NCBI RefSeq assembly: GCF_002366715.1
Contig: NZ_DFBS01000026.1
Coordinates: 76,793 to 140,792 of the forward strand
DNA length: 64,000 nucleotides
Source of the DNA: Halomonas sp. UBA3074
GTDB lineage: Bacteria > Pseudomonadota > Gammaproteobacteria > Pseudomonadales > Halomonadaceae
Reading direction: 5' to 3'
Below are positions 27,369-36,852 of this stretch, one piece after another. The notes beneath the pieces are model-generated. The model saw only the letters and a list, made by a program, of their open reading frames with translations. It did no database searches and was not told the DNA's origin. Numbering within the stretch: the first letter of the stretch is position 1; each line of letters opens with the position of its first letter. The position numbers and the translations under genes were made by a program.

Positions 27369-28003
27369 GTGATATGCCCCGAACCCGAACACGCGTTAAG
27401 TTCTGCGGCTTTACCCGCGTTGAGGATATCGATCGCGCCGTGGCGCTAGGGGTGGATGCCTTAGGCTTTGTGATGTGGCCAAACAGTTCGCGTGGTCTGG
27501 ATGTCGAGCAATTGGCGCTGCTTTCCGCGCACGTGCCAGCATTTGTGACCCGTGTCGGGCTGTTTGTGGATCAACAGGCGGAACTGATCGAGCGCTGCCT
27601 TCCCTATCTGGACATGCTCCAGTTTCATGGCAGCGAGTCGCCTGAGGAGTGCCAGCGTTACTCGCTGCCCTGGATGAAAGCGCTGCGCATGCGTGATGAA
27701 ATCGATCTGGTCCACGAAGCTGAGCGCTATCAAGGGGCGCAGGCGCTGCTGTTAGATGCCTACCGTCCCGGGGTGCCTGGCGGCACAGGAGAGACCTTTG
27801 ATTGGTCTAGAATCCCCGCAAATCTTGCAAAACCTGTTATCCTCGCCGGTGGGGTAAGCGCTGATAACATTGCCACCGCAGTGCGCCAAGTAGCGCCTTA
27901 TGCGGTGGATGTCTCCGGTGGCATCGAAGCCACCCCTGGTTGTAAAGATGCCGCGAAGATGGCCTCTTTTGTACGTCATGTGGCGTTAGCCGACGCCGGT
28001 TAG
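27365..28003 (+). CDS. trpF: Phosphoribosylanthranilate isomerase
   Basis: Tryptophan biosynthesis: isomerises N-phosphoribosylanthranilate to CdRP. 212 residues, a stand-alone TIM-barrel enzyme not fused to TrpC. The catalytic Cys is in VKFCGFTR and the Asp in AVDVSGGIE. It overlaps truA by four bases and is followed by trpB and trpA. trpEGDC are not in the window, as in pseudomonads, where trpFBA are separate. Confidence 0.97.
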   Translation: MSDMPRTRTRVKFCGFTRVEDIDRAVALGVDALGFVMWPNSSRGLDVEQLALLSAHVPAFVTRVGLFVDQQAELIERCLPYLDMLQFHGSESPEECQRYSLPWMKALRMRDEIDLVHEAERYQGAQALLLDAYRPGVPGGTGETFDWSRIPANLAKPVILAGGVSADNIATAVRQVAPYAVDVSGGIEATPGCKDAAKMASFVRHVALADAG

Positions 28004-28096
28004 AATTCGTTCGCAGCTTTTGGCCACTGTATCGAGCTGCGTTTTACACTGATCATTTATTGTTTGCCTGTTCTGGCGATCTTGTGAGGTATCACT

Positions 28097-29338
28097 GTGA
28101 CTGTTTCTGCGACGCCTGCTCCAAAGACGAAGTTCAGCGACCTGACCCGTATGCCGGATGCCCGCGGTCATTTTGGCCCCTATGGCGGCCGGTTCGTGTC
28201 AGAAACCCTCAGCTTTGCTTTGGAAGAGCTGGAAAAAACCTACGCTAGCCTGCGCGACGACCCTGATTTCCAAGCGGAGTTTGACTACGATCTCGCCCAT
28301 TATGTGGGGCGCCCATCGCCGCTTTACCACGCCAAGCGCTGGTCGGAGAGCCTGGGTGGCGCTCAAATCTGGTTAAAGCGGGAAGACCTGAACCACACCG
28401 GTGCTCACAAGGTAAACAACACCATTGGCCAAGCGCTACTGGCCAAGAAAACCGGCAAACCGCGTATTATCGCTGAAACCGGCGCGGGCCAGCATGGCGT
28501 TGCCTCGGCGACAGTGGCTGCGCGCCTGGGGCTTGAGTGCGATGTTTACATGGGCGCGGCAGACGTACAGCGTCAGAAACTGAACGTGTATCGTATGCGC
28601 CTGTTGGGGGCTCGCGTCATTCCCGTCGAGTCGGGTACTCGCACGCTCAAAGACGCGATGAACGAAGCGCTGCGTGACTGGGTCACCAACGTGGATAACA
28701 CGTTCTACATTATTGGTACCGTGGCAGGCCCGCACCCTTACCCATTGCTGGTGCGTGACTTTAACGCGGTGGTGGGGCGTGAAGCGCGCCGCCAATCGCT
28801 TGAGCAGATCGGCCGTTTGCCGGATGCGCTGATTGCCTGTGTCGGCGGTGGTTCGAATGCGTTGGGTCTGTTCTATCCGTTCGTTGAAGACGATGACGTG
28901 GCCATGTATGGCGTCGAGGCCGGTGGCGATGGCGTGGCTACTGGTCGCCATGCGGCACCGCTGGCTTCCAATGCGCCACGTGGGGTATTGCACGGCAACC
29001 GCACTTACTTGATGTCCGATGAAGCGGGTCAAGTATCCGATACCCACTCCATTTCGGCGGGCCTCGATTACCCAGGCGTAGGCCCCGAACACGCGCTATG
29101 GAAAGACGTTGGTCGAGTGACCTACGTAGCGGCCAATGATAATGAAGTGCTAGAGGCGTTTCGTGAGTTGACGCATATGGAAGGCATCATGCCTGCCTTG
29201 GAGTCTGCCCATGCGTTGGCCCATGCCAAGGTGCTGGCACCGACGATGCGCCCTGACCAACATATCGTGGTCAATCTTTCTGGGCGCGGCGATAAAGACA
29301 TCATGACAGTGGCCAAGATTGATGGCATTGAATTTTAA
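28097..29338 (+). CDS. trpB: Tryptophan synthase beta chain
   Basis: PLP enzyme condensing indole with serine to give tryptophan. 413 residues. The PLP Lys lies in HTGAHKVNN, the phosphate-binding loop is GGGSNA, and the start has GHFGPYGGRFVSETL. The GTG start at 28097 has GAGG upstream and fits the family N-terminus. It works as an alpha2-beta2 complex with TrpA, encoded 23 bases later. Confidence 0.98.
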   Translation: MTVSATPAPKTKFSDLTRMPDARGHFGPYGGRFVSETLSFALEELEKTYASLRDDPDFQAEFDYDLAHYVGRPSPLYHAKRWSESLGGAQIWLKREDLNHTGAHKVNNTIGQALLAKKTGKPRIIAETGAGQHGVASATVAARLGLECDVYMGAADVQRQKLNVYRMRLLGARVIPVESGTRTLKDAMNEALRDWVTNVDNTFYIIGTVAGPHPYPLLVRDFNAVVGREARRQSLEQIGRLPDALIACVGGGSNALGLFYPFVEDDDVAMYGVEAGGDGVATGRHAAPLASNAPRGVLHGNRTYLMSDEAGQVSDTHSISAGLDYPGVGPEHALWKDVGRVTYVAANDNEVLEAFRELTHMEGIMPALESAHALAHAKVLAPTMRPDQHIVVNLSGRGDKDIMTVAKIDGIEF

Positions 29339-29361
29339 GGGCAGCTTTTTTAAGGGTAAGC

Positions 29362-30165
29362 ATGAACCGTATTGATCAGCGTTTCAGTGAACTTAAACAG
29401 CAGGGCCGCAAGGCCCTGATCCCTTACATTACCGCAGGGGATCCAGCACCACACTACACCGTGGGCTTTATGCACGCACTGGTCGATGCGGGAGCCGATG
29501 TGATCGAGCTCGGCGTGCCTTTTTCTGATCCAATGGCCGATGGCCCAGTGATTCAGAAAGCCTGCGAACGGGCGTTGAAGCAGGGCACGCGTCTGGTTGA
29601 CCTGCTGCAGATGGTCAAAGAGTTTCGCCAAACGGACACGACGACGCCCGTGGTACTGATGGGATATTTGAACCCCATCGAGCGGATTGGCTATGAGAAT
29701 TTTGCCGATCAAGCGGCCAGCGTCGGCGTTGATGGCGTATTGATTGTTGATATGCCGCCTGAAGAGGCCGAAGAGATCGGCCCGCTGCTGAAATCCCGCG
29801 ATTTAGCGGCAATTTTTCTTGTTGCGCCTACCACTTCCCATCAGCGTGCCGCTACAATATGCGCCCATGGCGAAGGCTACCTATACTATGTCTCGCTGAA
29901 AGGCGTAACAGGTGCCGCCACGTTGAATGCAACTGATGTTGCCGAACATTTGGCTCCGCTGCGTGAGATGACCGATTTACCGCTGTGTGTTGGCTTCGGT
30001 ATCCGCGACGGCGTGACGGCGGCCGAAGTGGCCAAAGTCGCCGACGGTGTGATTGTCGGTAGCGCTTTGGTTAACCGCATAGCTGAAAGCCTGGATGCGC
30101 CGGAAACCATTGCGGGCCAGTTGAAAAGTGTATTAGCAGAAATGCGCACCGCGATGGATGCTTAG
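29362..30165 (+). CDS. trpA: Tryptophan synthase alpha chain
   Basis: Cleaves indole-3-glycerol phosphate to indole, which is channelled to TrpB. 267 residues. The catalytic Glu and Asp lie in VIELGVPFSDPMADGPVIQ. The phosphate site GFGIRDGV and the end VIVGSALVNRI match the family. AAGGGTAAG precedes the ATG. Confidence 0.98.
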   Translation: MNRIDQRFSELKQQGRKALIPYITAGDPAPHYTVGFMHALVDAGADVIELGVPFSDPMADGPVIQKACERALKQGTRLVDLLQMVKEFRQTDTTTPVVLMGYLNPIERIGYENFADQAASVGVDGVLIVDMPPEEAEEIGPLLKSRDLAAIFLVAPTTSHQRAATICAHGEGYLYYVSLKGVTGAATLNATDVAEHLAPLREMTDLPLCVGFGIRDGVTAAEVAKVADGVIVGSALVNRIAESLDAPETIAGQLKSVLAEMRTAMDA

Positions 30166-30258
30166 AGCGCGTCGCTTAGCGCCTTTACTTAGTAGATTGA
30201 CGACACTCATCAAGCCTGGTTATGCCGGGCGTTGACGTATAACGGAAGCCTTTTTGAT

Positions 30259-31278
30259 ATGAGCTGGTTAGATAAGATCGTACCCTCCATGGGTCGTATC
30301 CAGCGTAAAGACCGTCGCGCTAGCGTGCCCGACGGCCTCTGGCGTAAATGTCCCAAGTGCGAAGCGGTTCTCTATCTCCCTGAGTTAGAGAAACACAACA
30401 GCGTCTGCCCCAAGTGCGATCACCACTTGCGTTTGACGGCGCGTAAACGCTTGGACTGGTTCTTGGATAAAGCAGGACGTGAAGAGATCGCCGCGGAGAT
30501 CGAACCCAATGATCGATTGAAGTTTCGTGACTCTAAAAAATACAAAGACCGCCTGACGGCTGCGCAGAAAGATACTGGCGAGAAAGATGCGCTGGTTGCC
30601 ATGCGTGGTGAGTTGGATGGTTTGCCGGTAGTGGCGGTTGCCTTTGAGTTCACCTTTATGGGCGGCTCGATGGGGGCCGTCGTCGGCGAGAAGTTCGTGC
30701 GTGCCGCGACACTCGCGCTGGAAGAGAATATACCGCTGGTATGCTTTGCAGCATCCGGTGGCGCACGCATGCAGGAGGCGCTTTTCTCGCTCATGCAGAT
30801 GGCCAAGACCTCCGCTGCGCTTGAAAAGCTCAAGCAAAATGGCGTGCCGTATATTTCGGTATTGACCGATCCTGTCTTTGGCGGTGTCTCGGCCTCGCTT
30901 GCCATGCTGGGTGATTTGAACATTGCCGAGCCCAATGCCTTGATTGGTTTTGCTGGCCCCCGCGTCATCGAGCAAACGGTACGTGAAACCCTGCCCGAAG
31001 GTTTCCAGCGCAGCGAATTTCTACTGGAGCACGGCACGGTGGATATGATTGTTCATCGCCATGAAATGCGCGCCCGCGTAGGTAGCGTGCTACGCAAGCT
31101 GACCCATCACGATGCGACCCCGGTTAGCCCGCTTGGCAGCGATGAAATAGACGTTTCTGAACCCATCGTCGAAGAAGCGGTGCTCGCTGAAACGGCAGAG
31201 CACGCCTTGGACAAAGAAGCGTCGGTCAAGCAAGAGACCGCAGCCCCTAAGAGTGACGACCATACACGCAATGCCTGA
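30259..31278 (+). CDS. accD: Acetyl-CoA carboxylase carboxyltransferase subunit beta
   Basis: Beta half of the carboxyltransferase that makes malonyl-CoA for fatty-acid synthesis. 339 residues from the ATG giving MSWLDKIVPS, the family start; an upstream in-frame codon at 30232 adds nine non-conserved residues. A four-Cys zinc finger (CPKCEAVLY and CPKCDHHL) is followed by the crotonase-like core with FMGGSMGAVVGEKF and ASGGARMQEA. The C-terminal acidic tail of about 55 residues is longer than in E. coli. It overlaps folC. Confidence 0.97.
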   Translation: MSWLDKIVPSMGRIQRKDRRASVPDGLWRKCPKCEAVLYLPELEKHNSVCPKCDHHLRLTARKRLDWFLDKAGREEIAAEIEPNDRLKFRDSKKYKDRLTAAQKDTGEKDALVAMRGELDGLPVVAVAFEFTFMGGSMGAVVGEKFVRAATLALEENIPLVCFAASGGARMQEALFSLMQMAKTSAALEKLKQNGVPYISVLTDPVFGGVSASLAMLGDLNIAEPNALIGFAGPRVIEQTVRETLPEGFQRSEFLLEHGTVDMIVHRHEMRARVGSVLRKLTHHDATPVSPLGSDEIDVSEPIVEEAVLAETAEHALDKEASVKQETAAPKSDDHTRNA

Positions 31279-32614
31279 TTCTTTGCAGCCTGACGCCTTG
31301 CCGCCATTATCGTTAAATCAATGGCTTCAACATTTGGAAACGCTGCACCCGGTCGGGATTGATATGGGCCTGGAGCGGGTATCGCAAGTGGCAAGGCGTA
31401 TGGGGCTGCTCTCACACCCGATTGCGCCCCGCGTGATTACCGTCGCGGGCACCAATGGCAAAGGCTCGACCCTTGCCTTGATAGATAGCGTCGCCCGCGC
31501 CCACGGTTTGCGCGTGGGTACCTATACATCCCCGCATTTGTTGCGCTATAACGAGCGCGTCAGGATTGCGGGTCAAGAAGCCGACGATTCACTGCTTGTG
31601 CACGGTTTTGAACAGGTAGAGCGCGCGCGCCTGCAGGCGCCCGACATCAGTTTGACCTACTTTGAAGCAGGCACATTATGTGGGCTTTGGTGCTTGGCCA
31701 ATGCAGCGCTCGACCTTGCGGTGCTGGAGGTAGGCCTCGGTGGTAGGCTTGATGCGGTCAATATCATTGACGCGGACGTCGCCATCGTCACTACTATTGC
31801 TCAGGATCATGCCAACTTTCTGGGCAACGATTTAGCCCAGATTGGGCGCGAAAAGGCCGGCATTTTCCGCGCTGGAAGGTCTGCCGTGCTGGGCAGTCAA
31901 ACCCTGCCGTCCAGTGTGGCAGAGTGTGCACAGTCACTGGCAGCACCTACTTTTACCTTAGGGCAGCAGTTCGATCATCAAACGATGGGTGAAGAGCCCG
32001 CTACCTGGCGCTGGCACGGTCAGCGCAGTGATGGGGAGTGCTTCACTATTGATGAGCTTCCAGACCCTGGCCTGCCTATCGATAACGCGGCGACGGCCTT
32101 GCAAGCGCTTGTACTGGCCAAGACTAAGTTGATACCTGCTCATGTACGTGAGGGGCTTGCAACGGTGCAGTTGGCAGGCCGCTTACAGTGGATAGGGCAA
32201 TGGTGTCTGGATGTGGGCCATAACCCGCATGCGGCAAAGTACGTTGCCCGCCATTTGCCTGCTCCGCCTAAAGAGGGGCGGCAATGGGGCCTTATTGGTA
32301 TGCTAAATGATAAGGATGTCGATGGCGTCATACAGGCCTTATCGACCCGTATCAGCGACTGGGTATGTGTCACGCTGGCCGGGGAGCGGGGCTGCCAGGC
32401 AAGTGAGTTATCGCAACGGATTATCGCGCAGGGAGGGCGGGTGCACTTTTGCGCAGAGTCGCCGAGTGCTGGTGTCGATTGGCTCGCGACGGTGCTAACA
32501 CCCAATGATCGTGTCTTGGCGACCGGGTCGTTTTTTACTGTGGCGGCACTGCTCGCTCGACCGCTGCCAACAGGCGCCACGTCGCTTGATGGAGACGTAA
32601 ATGAAATACGGTAA
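31253..32614 (+). CDS. folC: Folylpolyglutamate/dihydrofolate synthase
   Basis: Bifunctional enzyme adding glutamate to dihydropteroate and to folates. 453 residues. It has the P-loop VAGTNGKGSTLALID, the Mur-ligase-like motif TYTSPHLLRYNERVRI and the later DVGHNPHAA. The start is either the GTG at 31253 or the ATG at 31271; both lie inside the 3' end of accD and neither has a clear ribosome-binding site, so coupling to accD is likely. The order accD-folC-dedD-cvpA-purF is strongly conserved. Confidence 0.96.
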   Translation: MTTIHAMPDSLQPDALPPLSLNQWLQHLETLHPVGIDMGLERVSQVARRMGLLSHPIAPRVITVAGTNGKGSTLALIDSVARAHGLRVGTYTSPHLLRYNERVRIAGQEADDSLLVHGFEQVERARLQAPDISLTYFEAGTLCGLWCLANAALDLAVLEVGLGGRLDAVNIIDADVAIVTTIAQDHANFLGNDLAQIGREKAGIFRAGRSAVLGSQTLPSSVAECAQSLAAPTFTLGQQFDHQTMGEEPATWRWHGQRSDGECFTIDELPDPGLPIDNAATALQALVLAKTKLIPAHVREGLATVQLAGRLQWIGQWCLDVGHNPHAAKYVARHLPAPPKEGRQWGLIGMLNDKDVDGVIQALSTRISDWVCVTLAGERGCQASELSQRIIAQGGRVHFCAESPSAGVDWLATVLTPNDRVLATGSFFTVAALLARPLPTGATSLDGDVNEIR

Positions 32615-33314
32615 AACAGAACGCATCAGCGGTATTGTTATTCTGCTCGCGCTGCTGGCGATATTTGTGCCCTGGCTAATGAGTGACCCGGCACCGCGAG
32701 AAGAGCGCCCTCAGCCGAGTTTCGTCATTGAACAGCCGGTCGAAGCCGAGCGGCGTAACGTACCCGCCCCGCAAAGGCCCTCGACGATCGACGAACCGTC
32801 GGCATCCTCTACGCCGCGTGGTGAGAGTGATGATGACTTGATTCCCATTGATGCCAATCCACGCGCGCCCGAAACCGATCAAATCGCGGCTTCAAACCAG
32901 TCGTCTTCCAGTGCAGAAGCCGCGGGCTCAAGTGAACCCGCCGAGGCCCCCGCAGCCGCCGAGAGCGATCCTATCGCTGATTTGATTGCGTCTAACAGCA
33001 GCACACAAAGCAGCGCAGAAAGCGCGCCGCCTAGCGAGCCGCAGCGAGCGTCTCAAAGCGCTTCCAGCCCTGCGCCTTCTGCTCAAGGTGAGTGGGCGGT
33101 TCAAGTGGGCAGTTTTGGCGAGCCTGGTAACGCGCAACGCTTAAGTGAGCAGCTCTCGAGTGCGGGATTTAGCGTTTACCAGCGTGAGCGCGACAATAAT
33201 ATGACCACTGTGTTTGTTGGCCCCTATGCGACGTCTGAAGACGGTGAGACCGCTATGTCGTCGATTAAAGAGCGCGCCAATGTTCAAGGTCTACTTGTTC
33301 GGGTAAGAGACTAA
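32601..33314 (+). CDS. dedD: SPOR-domain cell-division protein DedD
   Basis: 237 residues. A short cytoplasmic N-terminus, one membrane helix (ISGIVILLALLAIFVPWLM), a long low-complexity Ser/Ala/Pro/Glu linker in the periplasm and a C-terminal SPOR domain (WAVQVGSFGEPGNAQRL to the end). SPOR domains bind denuded glycan strands at the division septum. Its ATG overlaps folC by 14 bases, with GGAG upstream. The linker is typical in composition and poorly conserved. Confidence 0.93.
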   Translation: MKYGKTERISGIVILLALLAIFVPWLMSDPAPREERPQPSFVIEQPVEAERRNVPAPQRPSTIDEPSASSTPRGESDDDLIPIDANPRAPETDQIAASNQSSSSAEAAGSSEPAEAPAAAESDPIADLIASNSSTQSSAESAPPSEPQRASQSASSPAPSAQGEWAVQVGSFGEPGNAQRLSEQLSSAGFSVYQRERDNNMTTVFVGPYATSEDGETAMSSIKERANVQGLLVRVRD

Positions 33315-33317
33315 ACC

Positions 33318-33893
33318 ATGGCGTTAACATGGATTGATGCCGTGTTTTTGGCCGTGCTAGCACTATCGATGTTAGCCGGTTTTGTAAGAGGCTTTGTTCG
33401 CGAAGCGTTGGGGTTGGCTGCCTGGGTGGTCGCGCTAATGGTTGCCCGTGTGCTTGCCGAGCCAGTGGCTGACTTAATGAGCGGGTTCATCGAAAGTTTT
33501 GATGCGCGCCTGGTGCTCGCTTTCGTGCTAGTGATTTTTGCCGTCATTTTACTCTGTGGCATCGTGATTCGATTGGTGCACGCTGCCGTAGAGTGGGTCG
33601 GCATGGGCTTGCTGAACCGGGTCGTAGGGGCCGCGTTCGGTGTGGCACGCGGTGCGGTCATTTTGCTAGTGGCGACGGTGCTGATTACGTTTACGCCGCT
33701 GGCGGAGCTTCAGGCGTGGCAGCAAGCCGAACTGCGACCCACGTTTATGCAACTGCGTGATTGGGCGGTGAGCCAATTAAACCAGTGGGACCGCCAGCTT
33801 CCAGAGGCGCCGTCGTCACTGCGTAATATTTCTTTGCCTGAACTGCGTCTGCCCGGTGCGGCGGAGAGTGAAGTAATCCCGACAGGTGATTGA
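33318..33893 (+). CDS. cvpA: CvpA family membrane protein
   Basis: 191 residues with four predicted membrane helices in the first 125 residues (starting WIDAVFLAVLALSMLAGFV) and a soluble C-terminal tail. CvpA was named for colicin V production and is linked to envelope integrity; its biochemical function is unsettled. It lies three bases after dedD and upstream of purF, the standard arrangement. Confidence 0.94.
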   Translation: MALTWIDAVFLAVLALSMLAGFVRGFVREALGLAAWVVALMVARVLAEPVADLMSGFIESFDARLVLAFVLVIFAVILLCGIVIRLVHAAVEWVGMGLLNRVVGAAFGVARGAVILLVATVLITFTPLAELQAWQQAELRPTFMQLRDWAVSQLNQWDRQLPEAPSSLRNISLPELRLPGAAESEVIPTGD

Positions 33894-33975
33894 CCTGTTA
33901 CTGAAGTCGATTCTACGAACGTTTGGGCTTGCTTAAAGAGTTAGGTGAGCCATGGCATTAAGCGAGGTAACGTGA

Positions 33976-35496
33976 ATGTGCGGTATAGTGGGCCTTCTGG
34001 GCAAACAAGCGGTAAATCAGGGAATCTACGATGCCCTGACCGTACTTCAGCATCGTGGCCAGGACGCTGCCGGCATGATGACATGGAGCGAGGGACGCTT
34101 CTTACTGCGCAAGAGTAACGGATTGGTGCGTGACGTCTTCCACACCCGCCATATGGCCCGCCTCAAAGGCAACCTGGGCATTGGACACGTACGTTACCCC
34201 ACGGCAGGTTCTTCCAGTGAAGCTGAATCTCAGCCGTTCTATGTCAACTCACCTTACGGTATCGCGCTGGCGCATAACGGCAATTTAACCAACTCTGAGC
34301 AGCTGAAGCAGGAGTTGTTCTCTACCGATTTACGCCACATCAATACCAGTTCCGATTCGGAAGTGCTGCTTAACGTGTTTGCTCACGAGCTGGGTAAGCA
34401 AGGTCTGCATCTGGAAGCGGAAGACATTTTTGACGCTGTTCGTCGTGTTCACCGTCGCTGTAAAGGCGGCTATGCGGCAGTCGCTATCATCAACGGCTTC
34501 GGGATGGTGGCATTTCGCGACCCCTTCGGTATTCGTCCGGTAGTATTCGGTACCCGCGAAGAGGAAAACGGCCAGGCGGTCATGATCGCCTCTGAGTCCG
34601 TGGCGTTGGATGTGGGCGGCTTTGAGCTTGAACGCGACCTGTCCCCCGGTGAAGCTATTTTTGTCGATATCGAAGGCAATATTCACACCCAGGTGTGTGC
34701 TGACCGCCCACAGCTTCGCTCGTGCATTTTTGAGCATGTCTATTTAGCGCGCCCTGATTCGCTGCTGGACGGCGCCTATGTTTACGGTACCCGTATGCAG
34801 ATGGGGCGCAAGCTTGGCGATCGCATCCTCAACGAATGGCCAGATCACGATATCGATGTGGTCATTCCAATTCCCGATACATCACGCACCTCAGCGCTGG
34901 AGATGGCGCAGCACCTGGGGGTGACCTATCGCGAAGGGTTCATGAAGAACCGCTATATCGGCCGTACCTTTATCATGCCGGGGCAAACCCAGCGGAAAAA
35001 ATCGGTACGCCAAAAGCTCAATGCTATCGATGTTGAGTTCAAGGGTAAAAACGTGCTTTTGGTCGATGACTCCATCGTTCGCGGCACCACCTGTAAGCAG
35101 ATCATTCAGATGGCGCGTGATGCCGGTGCCCGTAAGGTTTACTTTGCCTCGGCAGCGCCGCCGGTGCGTTTTCCGAACGTTTACGGGATCGATATGCCTG
35201 CCGCCTCTGAGCTGATTGCGCACGGGCGAAGCGAAGCCGAAGTGGGGGATCTGATTGGCGCTGACCGTATCTTCTATCAAAACCTGGAAGATCTTAAAGC
35301 GGCCTGTCGTGAAGTGAATCCTGAAATGGAAGAGTTTGATTGTTCGGTGTTTGATGGCCAATACGTGACTGGCGATATCGACGATGCTTACTTGGCCGCC
35401 CTGGAAGCCAGCCGGAACGATTCTGCCAAGGATCAAAGCGCGGGTGACCATGCCCTGGTCGATATGCACAATCAGGACGATGACCTGGACGATTAG
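33976..35496 (+). CDS. purF: Amidophosphoribosyltransferase
   Basis: First committed step of purine synthesis: transfers glutamine nitrogen to PRPP. 506 residues. The second residue is the catalytic Cys (MCGIVGLLG) of the N-terminal glutaminase, exposed on removal of Met. The phosphoribosyltransferase PRPP loop is VLLVDDSIVRGTTC. The type without a long propeptide. metZ follows after twelve bases. Confidence 0.98.
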   Translation: MCGIVGLLGKQAVNQGIYDALTVLQHRGQDAAGMMTWSEGRFLLRKSNGLVRDVFHTRHMARLKGNLGIGHVRYPTAGSSSEAESQPFYVNSPYGIALAHNGNLTNSEQLKQELFSTDLRHINTSSDSEVLLNVFAHELGKQGLHLEAEDIFDAVRRVHRRCKGGYAAVAIINGFGMVAFRDPFGIRPVVFGTREEENGQAVMIASESVALDVGGFELERDLSPGEAIFVDIEGNIHTQVCADRPQLRSCIFEHVYLARPDSLLDGAYVYGTRMQMGRKLGDRILNEWPDHDIDVVIPIPDTSRTSALEMAQHLGVTYREGFMKNRYIGRTFIMPGQTQRKKSVRQKLNAIDVEFKGKNVLLVDDSIVRGTTCKQIIQMARDAGARKVYFASAAPPVRFPNVYGIDMPAASELIAHGRSEAEVGDLIGADRIFYQNLEDLKAACREVNPEMEEFDCSVFDGQYVTGDIDDAYLAALEASRNDSAKDQSAGDHALVDMHNQDDDLDD

Positions 35497-35508
35497 GAGA
35501 GAAGCCCG

Positions 35509-36708
35509 ATGCAAGATGACAATCCTCAAGACGCGTGGTCATTGGAAACACTGGCGATCCGTGCAGGGCATCAGCGCACGTTTGAGCAAGAGCATGCTGA
35601 GCCTATCTTTCCAACCTCGAGCTTTGTTTATGAAAGCGCGGCAGAAGCGGCGCGCAAGTTCGGTGGGCAGGAGCCAGGCAATGTCTATTCACGCTTTACC
35701 AACCCGACGGTTCACACCTTTGAGCGCCGTTTAGCGGCGCTAGAGGGCGGTGAGCGCTGCGTTGCCACTAGCTCTGGGATGTCGGCTATCCTGTCTACTG
35801 CGCTGGCGCTGCTATCGGCGGGCGATGAAATTGTCGCCTCCCGCTCGCTGTTTGGATCTACGGTCAGTCTGTTTGATAAGTACTTGGGTAAATTTGGCAT
35901 TACCACGCGTTATGTGGAGCTTTCCAAAATCGCCGCTTGGGAAGCCGCCATCACGCCCAAAACACGCCTGTTATTTGCCGAAACGCCCTCGAATCCGCTT
36001 TCTGAAATTGCCGATATCCCGGCGCTGGCAGCACTGGCTAAACGCTACGAGGCGCTGTTAGCGATAGATAACTGCTTTCTTACGCCCGCACTTCAGCAGC
36101 CGTTGGCATTAGGCGCTGACCTAGTGATTCACTCGGCTACCAAGTATCTCGATGGGCAGGGGCGGGCCATTGGCGGAGCCGTTGTGGGAAGCCAAACGCT
36201 GCTTGAAGAAGTGTTCGGCGTAGTGCGCACCTGTGGGCCTTGCTTGAGCCCATTCAACGCTTGGATTTTCACCAAAGGCCTGGAAACCTTATCGCTGCGC
36301 ATGAAAGCGCATTGCGAGAATGCGTTGCTGCTTGCCCGCTGGTTGGATGCACACCCTGGGGTGAGCCGCGTGTTCTACAGTGGCCTGGAAGATCACCCTC
36401 AGCATACGCTGGCCAAACAGCAGCAAAAGGGGTTTGGTGCGGTGTTAGGCTTTGAAGTGAAGGGGGGCCAAGAGGGCGCTTGGCAGGTGATAGATGCTAC
36501 CCGTATGCTGTCTATTACGGGCAATTTAGGCGATGTGAAAACGACCATTACCCACCCGGCGACGACCACTCATGGCCGCCTTTCGGACGACCAAAAAGCC
36601 GCCGCTGGTATAGCGCCGGGGCTCATTCGGGTGGCTGTCGGGTTAGAGAGCCAAGACGATATTCAGCGTGACCTAGCGCGTGGCCTGGATGCCTTGGCAG
36701 CGCGATAA
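35509..36708 (+). CDS. metZ: O-succinylhomoserine sulfhydrylase
   Basis: PLP enzyme forming homocysteine from O-succinylhomoserine and sulfide, for direct sulfhydrylation in methionine synthesis. 399 residues of the Cys/Met-metabolism family. The PLP Lys is in HSATKYLDGQGR, and the segments PIFPTSSFVYESA and NVYSRFTNPT match MetZ more than MetB. The purF-metZ pairing is conserved in pseudomonads and relatives. Confidence 0.94.
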   Translation: MQDDNPQDAWSLETLAIRAGHQRTFEQEHAEPIFPTSSFVYESAAEAARKFGGQEPGNVYSRFTNPTVHTFERRLAALEGGERCVATSSGMSAILSTALALLSAGDEIVASRSLFGSTVSLFDKYLGKFGITTRYVELSKIAAWEAAITPKTRLLFAETPSNPLSEIADIPALAALAKRYEALLAIDNCFLTPALQQPLALGADLVIHSATKYLDGQGRAIGGAVVGSQTLLEEVFGVVRTCGPCLSPFNAWIFTKGLETLSLRMKAHCENALLLARWLDAHPGVSRVFYSGLEDHPQHTLAKQQQKGFGAVLGFEVKGGQEGAWQVIDATRMLSITGNLGDVKTTITHPATTTHGRLSDDQKAAAGIAPGLIRVAVGLESQDDIQRDLARGLDALAAR

Positions 36709-36771
36709 TGCGTTACCTGCTGACCTCAATCAATCGCTAGGCTTTGCTGTCGTCGTACCTGCTCACAACAA

Positions 36772-36810
36772 TACCCTGCCAATTGAAGGCTGTTTCCAAT
36801 TGGCAGGGTA
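36772..36810. terminator. Shared hairpin between convergent metZ and betA
   Basis: TACCCTGCCAATTG (36772-36785) pairs perfectly over 14 bases with 36797-36810 around an eleven-base loop. There is no long T-run on either side. It sits between two convergent genes and probably blocks transcription from both. Confidence 0.65.
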
Positions 36811-36852
36811 ACGCCACCTTATACCCTATCCCACGACGCGCCGCCGGTGCGT

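Noticed and set aside
28436..29092. 218-codon minus-strand frame opposite trpB
   Set aside because: Shadow of trpB codon usage.
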